This document shows, piece after piece, positions 26,469 through 33,910 of a stretch of 64,000 bases of DNA. Source of the stretch: JAFGBZ01 sp043817715 (GTDB taxonomy: Archaea; Iainarchaeota; Iainarchaeia; Iainarchaeales; JAFGBZ01); assembly GCA_043817715.1 (NCBI GenBank), contig JBDRGO010000007.1, forward strand, positions 17,411 to 81,410, read 5' to 3'. The notes below the pieces were generated by a model. That model was not told the DNA's origin and made no database searches. It saw only the letters and a program-made list of their open reading frames with translations. Both the position numbers and the translations under genes were made by a program. Position 1 is the first letter of the stretch, and every line of letters begins with the position of its first letter.

Positions 26469-26512
26469 TTGCTTTTGAATTAACTAAAAGCAATTCCTTT
26501 TTATTTTTCTTG
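26469..26512 (+). terminator. Hairpin and T-tract between the beta-helix gene and lysS
   Basis: TTGCTTTT (26469-26476) pairs with AAAAGCAA (26486-26493), followed by T-rich sequence to 26512. Just before it, a short motif ending in AAAACACAACAAAAG occurs twice (about 26403-26447). Confidence 0.55.
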
Positions 26513-26545
26513 TTTATATTCTTTTTAATTAACTAAAGTGGTTTT

Positions 26546-28009
26546 ATGGCTTTAAAGGATTTATTGGAAAGCAGGAATGCTAATTTAAAGAAAATTGAGG
26601 AACTTGGATTTAACCCTTATCCATACAAATTCAAGGCAGAAAATTATGCCAAAGACATTAATGAAAAATATGGAAAAATAAAAGAAGGGGAAATGACTGG
26701 AAAAAAAGTTTCTGTTTTTGGAAGAATAATGAGCAACCGCGGAATGGGAAAAATGGCTTTCATGGATTTAATGGATTCAACTGACAGAATCCAGATTGTG
26801 TTCAGGGAAGATTTATTGAATAAAAATAAATTTGAATTAATGCAGGCAGTTGATTTAGGGGATTTTCTTGGAGTCAAAGGAGAAGTATTCAAAACCAAAA
26901 GAGGCCAGTTAAGCATTTTATGCAATGATTTTGAATTTATGTCAAAAGCAGTAAGACCTTTGCCGGAAAAATGGCATGGGCTGCAGGATTTGGAAATCCG
27001 TTACAGAAAGCGTTCGCTTGACTTAATCATGAACCCTGAAACAAGAAAAGCATTTGAAATGCGTTCAAAAATAATTGATGCAGTAAGGGAATTCTTTAAA
27101 TCAAAAGGATTTTTGGAAGTTGAAATTCCTTTAATTCAGCCTGTTTACGGCGGAGCAAACGCAAAGCCATTCATAACCAAATCAAATGCCTTGGACCAAA
27201 ACATGTATCTAAGCATTTCGCCTGAATTATATTTAAAAAAATTAATTGTCGGAGGATATGAAAAGGTTTTCACCATCTGCAAGAATTTCCGAAATGAAGA
27301 CATTGATAAAACCCATAATCCAGAATTCACAATGCTTGAATCATATGAAATCAATGCAGATTACAATGATGTAATGGATTTGGTTGAGGAATTATTTGAA
27401 TTCACTGCATTAAAAGTTTTAGGCAAAACAAAAATCAATTATCAGGGAACAGAAATTGAATTAAAGCGCCCGTGGAAAAGGATTCCAATGAAACAGGCAA
27501 TAAAGGAATTTGCAGGAATTGATGTTGACAAAAAAACCGACAAGGAACTCTTTGAAAAAATCCTTGCGCATGGAGAGCCATATGACGGCGCAAAAGAAAG
27601 AGGCTGGCTAATTCAGGAACTGTTTGAAAGATACTGCGAAAAGCATTTAATCCAGCCAACCCATGTAATTGACCATCCAAAAGAAACAACTCCTTTATGC
27701 AAAAAGCACAGGAAAGAAAAAGGATTAATTGAACGAGCTGAATCATTCATTAATTCATGGGAAATGACCAATCTTTACTCTGAATTAAATGACCCAATAG
27801 TGCAAAAGGAAATGTTTGAACTGCAGGAAAAAATGACTGGTTTGAAGGAAAAACACCCCAAAGACACAGATTTCATTGAAGCAATGGAATACGGCATGCC
27901 TCCAACAGGCGGATTAGGAATCGGAATTGACAGAATGGCAATGCTGCTGCTGGACCAACCGACAATAAGGGATGTAATTTTCTTCCCGCAAATGAGAACA
28001 ATGAAATAA
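26546..28009 (+). CDS. lysS: Lysyl-tRNA synthetase, class II
   Basis: A 487-residue class II LysRS. The N-terminal OB-fold anticodon-binding domain (VSVFGRIMSNRGMGKMAF, then GVKGEVFKTKRGQLS) is followed by the catalytic core: RKRSLDLI, motif 1 region EVEIPLIQPVYGGANAKPF, motif 2 ICKNFRNEDIDKTHNPEFTM, and motif 3 GGLGIGIDRM near 455. Catalytic arginines and the tRNA-Lys recognition region are intact. Many archaea use the unrelated class I LysRS, so this gene may have come from bacteria or is the form kept in this lineage. The leader is GTGGTTTT-ATG. Confidence 0.97.
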   Translation: MALKDLLESRNANLKKIEELGFNPYPYKFKAENYAKDINEKYGKIKEGEMTGKKVSVFGRIMSNRGMGKMAFMDLMDSTDRIQIVFREDLLNKNKFELMQAVDLGDFLGVKGEVFKTKRGQLSILCNDFEFMSKAVRPLPEKWHGLQDLEIRYRKRSLDLIMNPETRKAFEMRSKIIDAVREFFKSKGFLEVEIPLIQPVYGGANAKPFITKSNALDQNMYLSISPELYLKKLIVGGYEKVFTICKNFRNEDIDKTHNPEFTMLESYEINADYNDVMDLVEELFEFTALKVLGKTKINYQGTEIELKRPWKRIPMKQAIKEFAGIDVDKKTDKELFEKILAHGEPYDGAKERGWLIQELFERYCEKHLIQPTHVIDHPKETTPLCKKHRKEKGLIERAESFINSWEMTNLYSELNDPIVQKEMFELQEKMTGLKEKHPKDTDFIEAMEYGMPPTGGLGIGIDRMAMLLLDQPTIRDVIFFPQMRTMK

Positions 28010-28044
28010 ATGAGCCCAAATAGAATTCTGATTCAAAAGAAAAC

Positions 28045-28068
28045 AATATAAATAGTTATACAGTATAA
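28045..28068 (+). promoter_or_regulatory. TATA box and palindromic operator of toxin-antitoxin locus 1
   Basis: AATATAAATA lies at 28045-28054, overlapped downstream by the perfect inverted repeat TTATAC-A-GTATAA (28056-28068), 15 bp before the antitoxin ATG. Its position suits autorepression by the AbrB-type antitoxin. Confidence 0.45.
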
Positions 28069-28082
28069 TTATTTGTGGTTTT

Positions 28083-28319
28083 ATGTTTGAATGTGAGGCA
28101 AAATTAAAAACATGGGGCAACAGCATTGGCGTTGTGCTTCCTAAAAAAGAGCTTGAAAAGGAAAATCTTTCTGCTGACAGCAAAGTCAGAGTGGTTGTTT
28201 TTCCTGCAAAAAAGCTTACTGTAGGGGATATTTTTGGAAAGCTTGAAAACTGGAAAAAGCCAGCCAGCAGAATAATGAAAGAAATTGACGAGGAATTGGA
28301 CAGCAAATTCTTTAAGTGA
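28083..28319 (+). CDS. AbrB/MazE-type antitoxin
   Basis: A 78-residue swapped-hairpin AbrB-family protein. The opening CEAKLKTWGNSIGVVLPKKEL is the DNA-binding consensus (WGNSxGVxLPK); a VTVFPAKKLTVGDIFGKL-like stretch and a C-terminal helix follow, which should bind and neutralise the toxin. It ends four bases before the PIN toxin gene, the normal antitoxin-toxin order. A palindrome precedes it. The downstream pair at 28.75 kb is a paralogous copy of the same system. Confidence 0.88.
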   Translation: MFECEAKLKTWGNSIGVVLPKKELEKENLSADSKVRVVVFPAKKLTVGDIFGKLENWKKPASRIMKEIDEELDSKFFK

Positions 28320-28323
28320 TAAA

Positions 28324-28686
28324 ATGAAATATTTTTTCGATACTTATGCGTTAGTCGAAATTGTTGAAAAAAACCCGAATTATGTAAAATTCATAAAAGA
28401 AGAAATTGTTACAGGCATTCTTAACATTGGAGAATTTTATTATTCGCTCCTGAAAGATTACGATGAAAGCACTGCGCAAAACTGGCTGAAGATTTTTGGG
28501 CAGACAATAATTCCTTTAAGCACAGACACAGCCATCAATGCAATGAAATTCAAATTCCTAAACAGGAAAAAAAACTTTTCTTTTGTTGACTGCTGCAGTT
28601 ACATGCAAGCAAAAGAAAACAACTTGATTTTCTTAACCGGCGACAAGGAATTCAAAGGAATGCCTAATGTGGAATTCGTGAAATGA
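28324..28686 (+). CDS. PIN-domain toxin (VapC-type RNase)
   Basis: A 120-residue PIN nuclease, predicted to cleave RNA with Mg ions. ATG 28324 starts directly at the first PIN strand (KYFFDTYALVEIVE, Asp6). Further acidic positions are the Glu in NIGEFYYSLL, the Asp in FSFVDCCSYMQAKE, and TGDKEF near the C-terminus. Its last ~50 bases are nearly identical to the end of the second PIN gene, which points to duplication or gene conversion. It is paired with an AbrB-type rather than an RHH-type antitoxin. Confidence 0.88.
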   Translation: MKYFFDTYALVEIVEKNPNYVKFIKEEIVTGILNIGEFYYSLLKDYDESTAQNWLKIFGQTIIPLSTDTAINAMKFKFLNRKKNFSFVDCCSYMQAKENNLIFLTGDKEFKGMPNVEFVK

Positions 28687-28724
28687 GAAAAAGAATTCAG
28701 ATATGCCTATGCAAAGAAATTTAA

Positions 28725-28746
28725 ATATAATTATATCTAATTATAT
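28725..28746 (+). promoter_or_regulatory. Palindromic operator candidate of toxin-antitoxin locus 2
   Basis: Perfect 9-bp inverted repeat ATATAATTA / TAATTATAT separated by four bases, overlapping an AT-rich TATA-like stretch and ending just before the GGTGA ribosome-binding site. Confidence 0.45.
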
Positions 28747-28757
28747 TGGTGATTTTT

Positions 28758-29015
28758 TTGGAAGCTGAAGTTGTTGTAAGAAAATGGGGCAATTCTCTTG
28801 GGTTGACTTTGCCTAAAAATCTTGTTGAAACCCAGAAAATAAGGGAAAATGACCGCATATCCATTCAGGTGGAGAAAAATAAGCTGTTAAGAGTAGGTGA
28901 CATTTTCGGGCTTGCGAAAGGCTGGAAATTTGACACTCAAAAATTCAAAGACCAGGCAAGGAGGGAGGAACTTGAACGGGAAAGAAAAATTTCTGGATTC
29001 TTACGCAATCATTGA
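28758..29015 (+). CDS. AbrB/MazE-type antitoxin, second copy
   Basis: An 85-residue protein when started at TTG 28758, which lies behind GGTGATTTTT as most starts here do; upstream TTG 28746 and GTG 28749 are alternatives. The AbrB motif VVVRKWGNSLGLTLPKNL and the following LLRVGDIFGLAKGW match the first antitoxin (LTVGDIFGKLENW). The C-terminal helix is longer and highly charged (FKDQARREELERERK). It overlaps the toxin gene by 44 bases in another frame. Confidence 0.85.
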   Translation: MEAEVVVRKWGNSLGLTLPKNLVETQKIRENDRISIQVEKNKLLRVGDIFGLAKGWKFDTQKFKDQARREELERERKISGFLRNH

Positions 29016-29343
29016 AATAATCAAGGAAAACCAGAATTACAAACCATTTAAGGAAGCAGTTGCAGTAACAGGCAAAGCCAACTTGATTGAAGTCGCGTAC
29101 AGTCTGCTTCAGGATTTCCAAAAAGAAACCGCATTAATTATATTGGGTTCCCTGAAAATCAAAACCCTTGAAATAGAGGACAACCAGATAACAAAAATCG
29201 CTGTTTTCAAAAAAGAACACGCCAAAAAAAAATTCTCTTACATTGACTGCATAGGTTATATCCTGGCAAAAGAAAACGGAATAGCTTTCGTCACAGGCGA
29301 CAAGGAATTTGAAGGAATGCCTAATGTGGAATTCGTGAAATGA
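28972..29343 (+). CDS. PIN-domain toxin, second copy
   Basis: A 123-residue PIN nuclease. I start it at TTG 28972, which has GGAGGGAGGAAC directly before it and puts the first PIN strand (KFLDSYAIIEIIKE) at residues 6-19. Starting upstream at 28897 would add an unrelated basic stretch. Conserved acidic residues are Asp9, the Glu in NLIEVAYSLL, the Asp in FSYIDCIGYILAKE and TGDKEF. Paralogue of the toxin at 28.3 kb. The 44-base overlap with its antitoxin implies translational coupling. Confidence 0.85.
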   Translation: MNGKEKFLDSYAIIEIIKENQNYKPFKEAVAVTGKANLIEVAYSLLQDFQKETALIILGSLKIKTLEIEDNQITKIAVFKKEHAKKKFSYIDCIGYILAKENGIAFVTGDKEFEGMPNVEFVK

Positions 29344-29437
29344 GAAAAGATATTTTTGTATAAATGAGAAAAATAAAAAAAGGAATTTATAACAGATTGC
29401 ATGAATGAAAATTTGAAAAACCTTAAAGGAAACTCAA

Positions 29438-30166
29438 ATGAAAACTGAAACGCTTGAAGTAAACGGCTTGAAATATGCTGTTAAAATTCATTATGAAAAA
29501 AGAAATAATTCCACCGGAAGCATTGGAAAAAACACAGTCAATATCCGCATTCCTTCAGGATTAAGCCGGGAAGAATGCTTCAGGGAATTAATTAAAATGA
29601 AAGCGTGGGCAAGAAACAAAATCCAGGAAAACCCGTCAAAGTTTAAGCCGGAAATTCAAAAAGAATACAATGACGGAGATAACTTAAAAGTTGGAAATGA
29701 AGAATACAAACTCAGAATTGAATTAAAGGAAAAGCAAAGCAGTTCCGGCCGAATCAAAGAAGGCATTATTCATCTGACAATTTCCTCTAATTTATCAAAA
29801 CAAATGCAAAACAGGCATATTTCAACCCTTTTAAGCAGGTGCATTGCGGAAAAAAGGCTTCCTCATCTTAAAGAAAAAATCAGTGAATTAAACAAAAAGC
29901 ATTTCAATCAAAAAATAAACAAAATTTTCTTCAAACACAATAAATCAAACTGGGGCAGCTGCTCAAAAGCAGGCAATATCAATATTTCAACAAAATTATT
30001 GTTTGCTCCGGAAGAGATACTGGAATATGTGTGCGTTCATGAATTGGCTCATCTCATTGAACAAAACCATTCCTCCCAATTCTGGGAATTAATTGAAAAA
30101 GCAATGCCTGATTACCGGGAAAAAATAAACTGGTTTAAAGAAAACAAGGAAATATGTGGTTTCTAA
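29438..30166 (+). CDS. YgjP-like (COG1451) zinc metallopeptidase
   Basis: A 242-residue protein of the YgjP/DUF45 family. The C-terminal half has NWGSCSKAGNINISTKLLF, then YVCVHELAHLIEQNHSSQF, where HELAH is the HExxH zinc motif and the later His/Trp (NHSSQFWELIEKAMPDY) is the family's third-ligand region. The N-terminal half is a diverged beta-rich domain (VNIRIPSGLSREE). In bacteria these genes often travel with type I restriction or toxin systems. Here it follows two toxin-antitoxin loci and overlaps the start of the kinase gene (TAATG). Confidence 0.88.
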   Translation: MKTETLEVNGLKYAVKIHYEKRNNSTGSIGKNTVNIRIPSGLSREECFRELIKMKAWARNKIQENPSKFKPEIQKEYNDGDNLKVGNEEYKLRIELKEKQSSSGRIKEGIIHLTISSNLSKQMQNRHISTLLSRCIAEKRLPHLKEKISELNKKHFNQKINKIFFKHNKSNWGSCSKAGNINISTKLLFAPEEILEYVCVHELAHLIEQNHSSQFWELIEKAMPDYREKINWFKENKEICGF

Positions 30167-30777
30167 TGAATTCAACTGAAGAAAACAAATTAACTAAATC
30201 AACAATCCTAAAATTAAACAACAAAAAATTCTCTTTAATTGAAGAATTCTCACACGGGCACGCATCACAGATTTTTCTTGTAAAGGATTCAAAAGGAAAA
30301 ATTTTCAAATTAAAGAAAGAAAAAGCGAAATCAACTCGAATTAATATGGTACAAAAAGAAGCTTCAAATTTAAAAAAAGCAAATTCAATCGGAGTTGGAC
30401 CAAAATTAATTGATTTCAATGAATCAGAACACTGGGTTTTAATGGAATTCATTAAAGGAAAATTATTTTGTGATTTTATTTCAAATGAGCCGTCAAAAAA
30501 AGAATTATTAAAAGTATTAAACGCACTTTTTCAACAAGCAAAAAAATTAGATGAAATTGATTTAGATCACGGACAATTAGCAGGACGCGGAGCCAACATA
30601 TTGGTTACTCCGCAATTGAAACCCGTAATAATTGATTTTGAAAAAGCTTCTCAAAAAAGAAAACCGCATAATCTGAATGTGTTAAAATCAATGCTTTTTA
30701 TCAGGAACTCTGAAATGGGAATAACTGTTAGAAGTATTTTAGGGGAAAAGGAATTAGAGAAATTATCTAAATTTTGA
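30166..30777 (+). CDS. Predicted Ser/Thr protein kinase, COG2112 type
   Basis: A 203-residue minimal kinase-fold protein. ATG 30166 overlaps the stop codon of the metallopeptidase gene and has GTGGTTTC before it. A glycine-poor N-lobe (SLIEEFSHGHASQIFLVKD), a VQKEASNLKKAN helix, hinge VLMEFIKG, and IDLDHGQLAGRGANIL in place of the HRD loop are followed by VIIDFEKAS (DFG equivalent) and KRKPHNLN. These are the marks of the archaeal COG2112 family. Full length for that family. The substrate is unknown. Coupling to the YgjP gene may be incidental. Confidence 0.85.
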   Translation: MNSTEENKLTKSTILKLNNKKFSLIEEFSHGHASQIFLVKDSKGKIFKLKKEKAKSTRINMVQKEASNLKKANSIGVGPKLIDFNESEHWVLMEFIKGKLFCDFISNEPSKKELLKVLNALFQQAKKLDEIDLDHGQLAGRGANILVTPQLKPVIIDFEKASQKRKPHNLNVLKSMLFIRNSEMGITVRSILGEKELEKLSKF

Positions 30778-30811
30778 ATTAATAAAAACAAATTTAGTAA
30801 AAAAATTAATT

Positions 30812-31033
30812 TTATTTTTCTTTTAATTCATTTAATCTGTTCATAATTTTTAAAAATCTTTTTCTCTTTTCTCTTCTGACTTCAGACACAACTACAGGGT
30901 GATTAAGCTCACGCATTAACAGCAACCTTTCGGAATTTAAATTCTCAATTTCTTCCTTTTGTTTAATCTTTTTTCCTATTACTGGCAATAGTTTTCCAAT
31001 TCTTAAAAAAAATCTTTTAATCCGCATATGCAT
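30812..31033 (-). CDS. Small basic hypothetical protein
   Basis: About 73 residues, strongly basic, with two predicted helices (KRFFLRIGKLLPVIGKKIK, then KRKRFLKIMNRLNELKEK). There is no membrane segment long enough to be sure. The start is uncertain among GTG 31039, ATG 31033 and ATG 31027. It lies ~25 bp downstream of the four-TM gene on the same strand, probably in one transcript. A similar small basic protein is encoded at 35251-35457. Function unknown. Confidence 0.5.
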   Translation of the reverse strand: MHMRIKRFFLRIGKLLPVIGKKIKQKEEIENLNSERLLLMRELNHPVVVSEVRREKRKRFLKIMNRLNELKEK

Positions 31034-31057
31034 TTTCACTAATAAGAAAAATTTATT

Positions 31058-32092
31058 TTATGTTTTGAATACTTTTTTATACGCCGGCTCAAACTGCCAT
31101 TCCTTGTATTTAATGTAAACAAATTTAATTATTGGAAGAGCCAATGCATAAAGCAATGCCCATAAAACAACTGAAACAAATAATGCCAGAACCAGGTTTG
31201 TCAGGAACAAAGAAAAAATTGAATCAGAGGAATGGGAAGCAACTGCCTTAAGCGATTCATTCTGCTGAAAACTAAATAAAAGAAATGAAGTAATTAATCC
31301 AAAAATTAAAAACAAAATCTGCAATGGCTTCATAATCCAGTGCTTGTTAATGTTTCTGAACGGGCATATTTCTTCAATTAACCTGAATTCCTTCCGGGAA
31401 ATTTCCTTTTGTTTCCTGATTAATTCAATTGAAGTTATCTGGTACTGCAAACAGGCTTTCACAACATCCTCAGAATAATCCCATTTTTTCAGAATTACCC
31501 CCAGTGTTTCTTCATTAACTGAATTAGGGTATTCCTCTAAAACCCTAAGCAAATCCTTTTTATTCAAATCAATTGATAAAAATTCATTTACTGCATATTC
31601 ATCCAAATGCTGCTGTGTTAAAATTGTGTCAAGCATTCTTACTGAAAGCCATTTCTTGCCCTTAAGGAATTTCAATAAATCAAGCAAGTCATTTCCGACA
31701 ACATTGAACCTGCTTAATGTATGAATAATGCTTAATGAAGTGGATTTATCCATTTCACTGAAAGTTTTTTCCCTTCGGAATGCCCTGAAAATTTTTCCCC
31801 AATTGTCAATAAAAATATCAATGAAAACAAGAACGCTTAAAACAGAAATTATTGCAATGAAAACAAATTTCTGGATATCCCCGCTAAGCCATAAAACAAG
31901 GACAAATAAAATCATTAGAAACCCGCTCCAGGCATTATCTGAAATTCTAATGTAACGCGTTGCAAGTGATTTCAGCAAAGAAGCGGTTGTTTCAAGAAAA
32001 GCAAAAAACTGCGTGATTGGCTTTTTATCAACCGGCTTGCAGGACAAATCACAATCAGGCCCAAAAATCCCTTTGTTTTCTTCTGAAACCAT
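31058..32092 (-). CDS. Hypothetical membrane protein, four TM helices
   Basis: A 344-residue protein. Two hydrophobic helices lie near residues 52-100 (SGFLMILFVLVLWLSGDI and FVFIAIISVLSVLVFIDIFI), then a ~150-residue soluble helical region, then two helices near 255-335 (ILFLIFGLITSFLLFSF and LVLALFVSVVLWALLYAL). The soluble region reads as short alpha-helical repeats (LSVRMLDTILTQQHLDEYAV, NEETLGVILKKWDYSEDVV). The N-terminus CDLSCKPVDKKPI has two cysteines. I do not recognise the family. Likely inner-membrane. Confidence 0.65.
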   Translation of the reverse strand: MVSEENKGIFGPDCDLSCKPVDKKPITQFFAFLETTASLLKSLATRYIRISDNAWSGFLMILFVLVLWLSGDIQKFVFIAIISVLSVLVFIDIFIDNWGKIFRAFRREKTFSEMDKSTSLSIIHTLSRFNVVGNDLLDLLKFLKGKKWLSVRMLDTILTQQHLDEYAVNEFLSIDLNKKDLLRVLEEYPNSVNEETLGVILKKWDYSEDVVKACLQYQITSIELIRKQKEISRKEFRLIEEICPFRNINKHWIMKPLQILFLIFGLITSFLLFSFQQNESLKAVASHSSDSIFSLFLTNLVLALFVSVVLWALLYALALPIIKFVYIKYKEWQFEPAYKKVFKT

Positions 32093-32148
32093 GCAAAAAT
32101 AAGGGAAAACTAATTAAAAAAACTTTTTATTTTAGGAAAAGAAACGCG

Positions 32149-32193
32149 ATTCAAGCAAAAGCTTGAATGCGCCCTTCAAAGCTCTGCTTTGAA
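32149..32193. repeat. Pair of adjacent hairpins with unrelated stems
   Basis: ATTCAAGC-AAAA-GCTTGAAT (32149-32168) and TTCAAAGC-TCT-GCTTTGAA (32175-32193), separated by six GC-rich bases, lie between two minus-strand genes. Same design as the arrays at 1326 and 37031. Confidence 0.75.
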
Positions 32194-32248
32194 TAGGAAG
32201 CTTGCAAAAAATACCTAAAAAAAGCGTAATTGGAGAAAAAAAGAAAAT

Positions 32249-32362
32249 TCATTTATGCTTTGCCCTTGTTTTTTTCTGTGCAATAGCCCTGTTTCCTGAA
32301 TTGATTTTTTCCTTTAATACTTCTGCCTTTGAATCCATTGGATTCTGTTTTTTTCCAGCCAA
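32249..32362 (-). CDS. Small Lys-rich protein (37 residues)
   Basis: An open frame from TTG 32362 to TGA 32249 encodes about 37 residues (begins AGKKQNPMDSKAEV, ends KKTRAKHK). The TTG is preceded by GTGATTTA, the leader used by most genes here, and lies 12 bp behind the stop of the preceding gene on the same strand. Lys/Arg content is about a third. It could be a small nucleic-acid-binding protein in the cluster with the histone-like gene. Support rests on leader, spacing and codon pattern only. Confidence 0.5.
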   Translation of the reverse strand: MAGKKQNPMDSKAEVLKEKINSGNRAIAQKKTRAKHK

Positions 32363-32373
32363 ATAAATCACTT

Positions 32374-32640
32374 TTAATTCAATTTGTTCTGAACCGCGTC
32401 AATTTTTTCCCGCAGTTTTGCTTTTTTGTCCCATAAAGAACTTTTGGTTTTTTCACACAGGTCAATTCCTTCATGGGTTTCAGGAGTCACTAAATTAAGA
32501 TAAGTTATCTTTCTGCCTGCTGCCTCGTTTTTCTTTCTTAATGAAGCCAATTTTTTCTCCAATAATTTCCGTCTTATTCTGCTTTGCTTCCATCTGCTTT
32601 TTAAGTTCCTGAAAAAACCCATAACCAGCACTAAATTCAT
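32374..32640 (-). CDS. Hypothetical basic coiled-coil protein
   Basis: About 88 residues. The N-terminal half is very basic (FRNLKSRWKQSRIRRKLLEK), the rest helical with possible coiled coil (LWDKKAKLREKIDAVQNKLN). ATG 32640 overlaps the stop of the histone-like gene (ATGA); an internal ATG at 32622 (MGFFRNLK) is also possible. Translational coupling with the upstream gene is likely. Unknown function; its charge fits a nucleic-acid or ribosome partner. Confidence 0.55.
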   Translation of the reverse strand: MNLVLVMGFFRNLKSRWKQSRIRRKLLEKKLASLRKKNEAAGRKITYLNLVTPETHEGIDLCEKTKSSLWDKKAKLREKIDAVQNKLN

Positions 32641-33029
32641 TTCACGAATTTTCTGTCAACTTCAAGGATTAATACATCACATGCTGCTTTAATTGATTCC
32701 AATTGCTTGATGATTCTTTCTTTTTCTTTTTCAATATCCTGAATGTTTTCATATGGTTCAATTGCTTCCCTTAGCATTGATGAATCAACATAAGAGTATG
32801 GATGCGAATCCATTTTTTTTGAAATTCTTTCAACCATTTTTCCCAGCCATAAATTCATCTGGTTCTTAACTGTTCCTTTAATTTGTTTTCCTTTAGTTAA
32901 ATGGCTTCTCAGCATATTAACAACAGTTGCTTTAGGGAAAGGCAATTTATCTTCTGGTAAATCCTCTTCATCCTCTTCAATCATTTCCTGTGTTTCTACC
33001 TTTTCTTCCTCTAATTTTCCTTTAACCAT
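32637..33029 (-). CDS. Histone-fold protein with acidic N-tail and C-terminal coiled coil (predicted)
   Basis: A 130-residue protein. Residues 1-27 are acidic (EEEKVETQEMIEEDEEDLPE). Residues ~28-93 follow the histone-fold order: LPFPKATVVNMLRSHL as helix 1, TKGKQIKG as loop 1, a long amphipathic helix 2 with NQMNLWLGKMVERISKKMD, then YSYVDSSMLREAIEPY as loop 2 and helix 3. Residues ~95-130 look like a coiled coil (IEKEKERIIKQLESIKAA). This resembles NF-YB/TAF-like histone folds more than the classical HMf type. The leader is GGTGAATTT-ATG. First gene of a three-gene unit of small basic proteins. The fold call is by eye. Confidence 0.5.
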   Translation of the reverse strand: MVKGKLEEEKVETQEMIEEDEEDLPEDKLPFPKATVVNMLRSHLTKGKQIKGTVKNQMNLWLGKMVERISKKMDSHPYSYVDSSMLREAIEPYENIQDIEKEKERIIKQLESIKAACDVLILEVDRKFVK

Positions 33030-33128
33030 AAATTCACCTCAAAAATAAACGCATTACAGTAATACAAATTAGTATACAAATATTTAAAAATGAAAGAATT
33101 AAAAGGCTAAGTGACAAAAATATGTCAG

Positions 33129-33806
33129 ATGAATTCAAATAATTTAAGGTTTTTAGCCCCCATAACAGGGCTGTTTGTAGCAGTATTAATTATTTCAAAC
33201 ATTGTTTCAACCAAAATCGTTGATTTGGGTTTGCTGGTTTTTGACGGGGGAACACTGTTATTTCCTTTAAGTTATATTTTTGGAGATATTTTAACTGAAG
33301 TTTATGGTTACAAAAAATCAAGGCAGGTAATCTGGACAGGATTTATTGCATTAATTATGATGAGTGTTACTTTCTGGTTAATTGGACTGCTTCCAGCAGC
33401 AAGTGATTGGTTAAATCAGGAAGCATATGATTTGATTTTAGGAATAATGCCAAGAATTGTGTTAGGTTCAATTATTGCTTATTTTGCAGGAGAATTTTCC
33501 AACAGCTTTGTTTTGGCTAAAATGAAAATTTGGAGCAAAGGAAAACATTTATGGCAAAGAACAATCGGCTCAACTTTAATAGGAGAAGGAATTGATTCTG
33601 TTTTATTTGTTTTAATTGCTTTCCTTGGAGTACTGCCGAATGAATTGCTAATAATGGTTATGGTTTCAAATTATGTTTTCAAGGTTGGAATTGAAGTAAT
33701 GTTAACCCCAATAACTTATTTGGTTGTTGGTTTCTTAAAGAAAAAAGAACAAGTAGATGTCTACGATTATAAAACTGATTTTAATCCATTTAAAGCAGAA
33801 TTTTAA
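33129..33806 (+). CDS. Queuosine precursor transporter (YhhQ/VUT family)
   Basis: A 225-residue integral membrane protein of the YhhQ (COG1738) family, which imports preQ0/preQ1-type precursors of queuosine or archaeosine. The family features are an early TNI-like helix (FVAVLIISNIVSTKIVDLG), the loop FDGGTLLFPLSYIFGDILTEVYGYKKSR, and the C-terminal WQRTIGSTLIGEGIDSVLF helix. Six membrane segments are apparent. ATG 33129 is chosen over GTG 33111 because it removes a non-conserved tail; not certain. A TATA-like ACAAATATTTAAA is just upstream. It suggests salvage rather than synthesis of the archaeosine precursor. Confidence 0.9.
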   Translation: MNSNNLRFLAPITGLFVAVLIISNIVSTKIVDLGLLVFDGGTLLFPLSYIFGDILTEVYGYKKSRQVIWTGFIALIMMSVTFWLIGLLPAASDWLNQEAYDLILGIMPRIVLGSIIAYFAGEFSNSFVLAKMKIWSKGKHLWQRTIGSTLIGEGIDSVLFVLIAFLGVLPNELLIMVMVSNYVFKVGIEVMLTPITYLVVGFLKKKEQVDVYDYKTDFNPFKAEF

Positions 33807-33910
33807 TAATTTTCATAAAAAGCAGGGGTTTAATTCTTTTCCTTTCATTAATTTTTCTGCGGTTAATGAAGAAACTGACGATGACGCCGAGGTTATTCAA
33901 CCAATGATGA

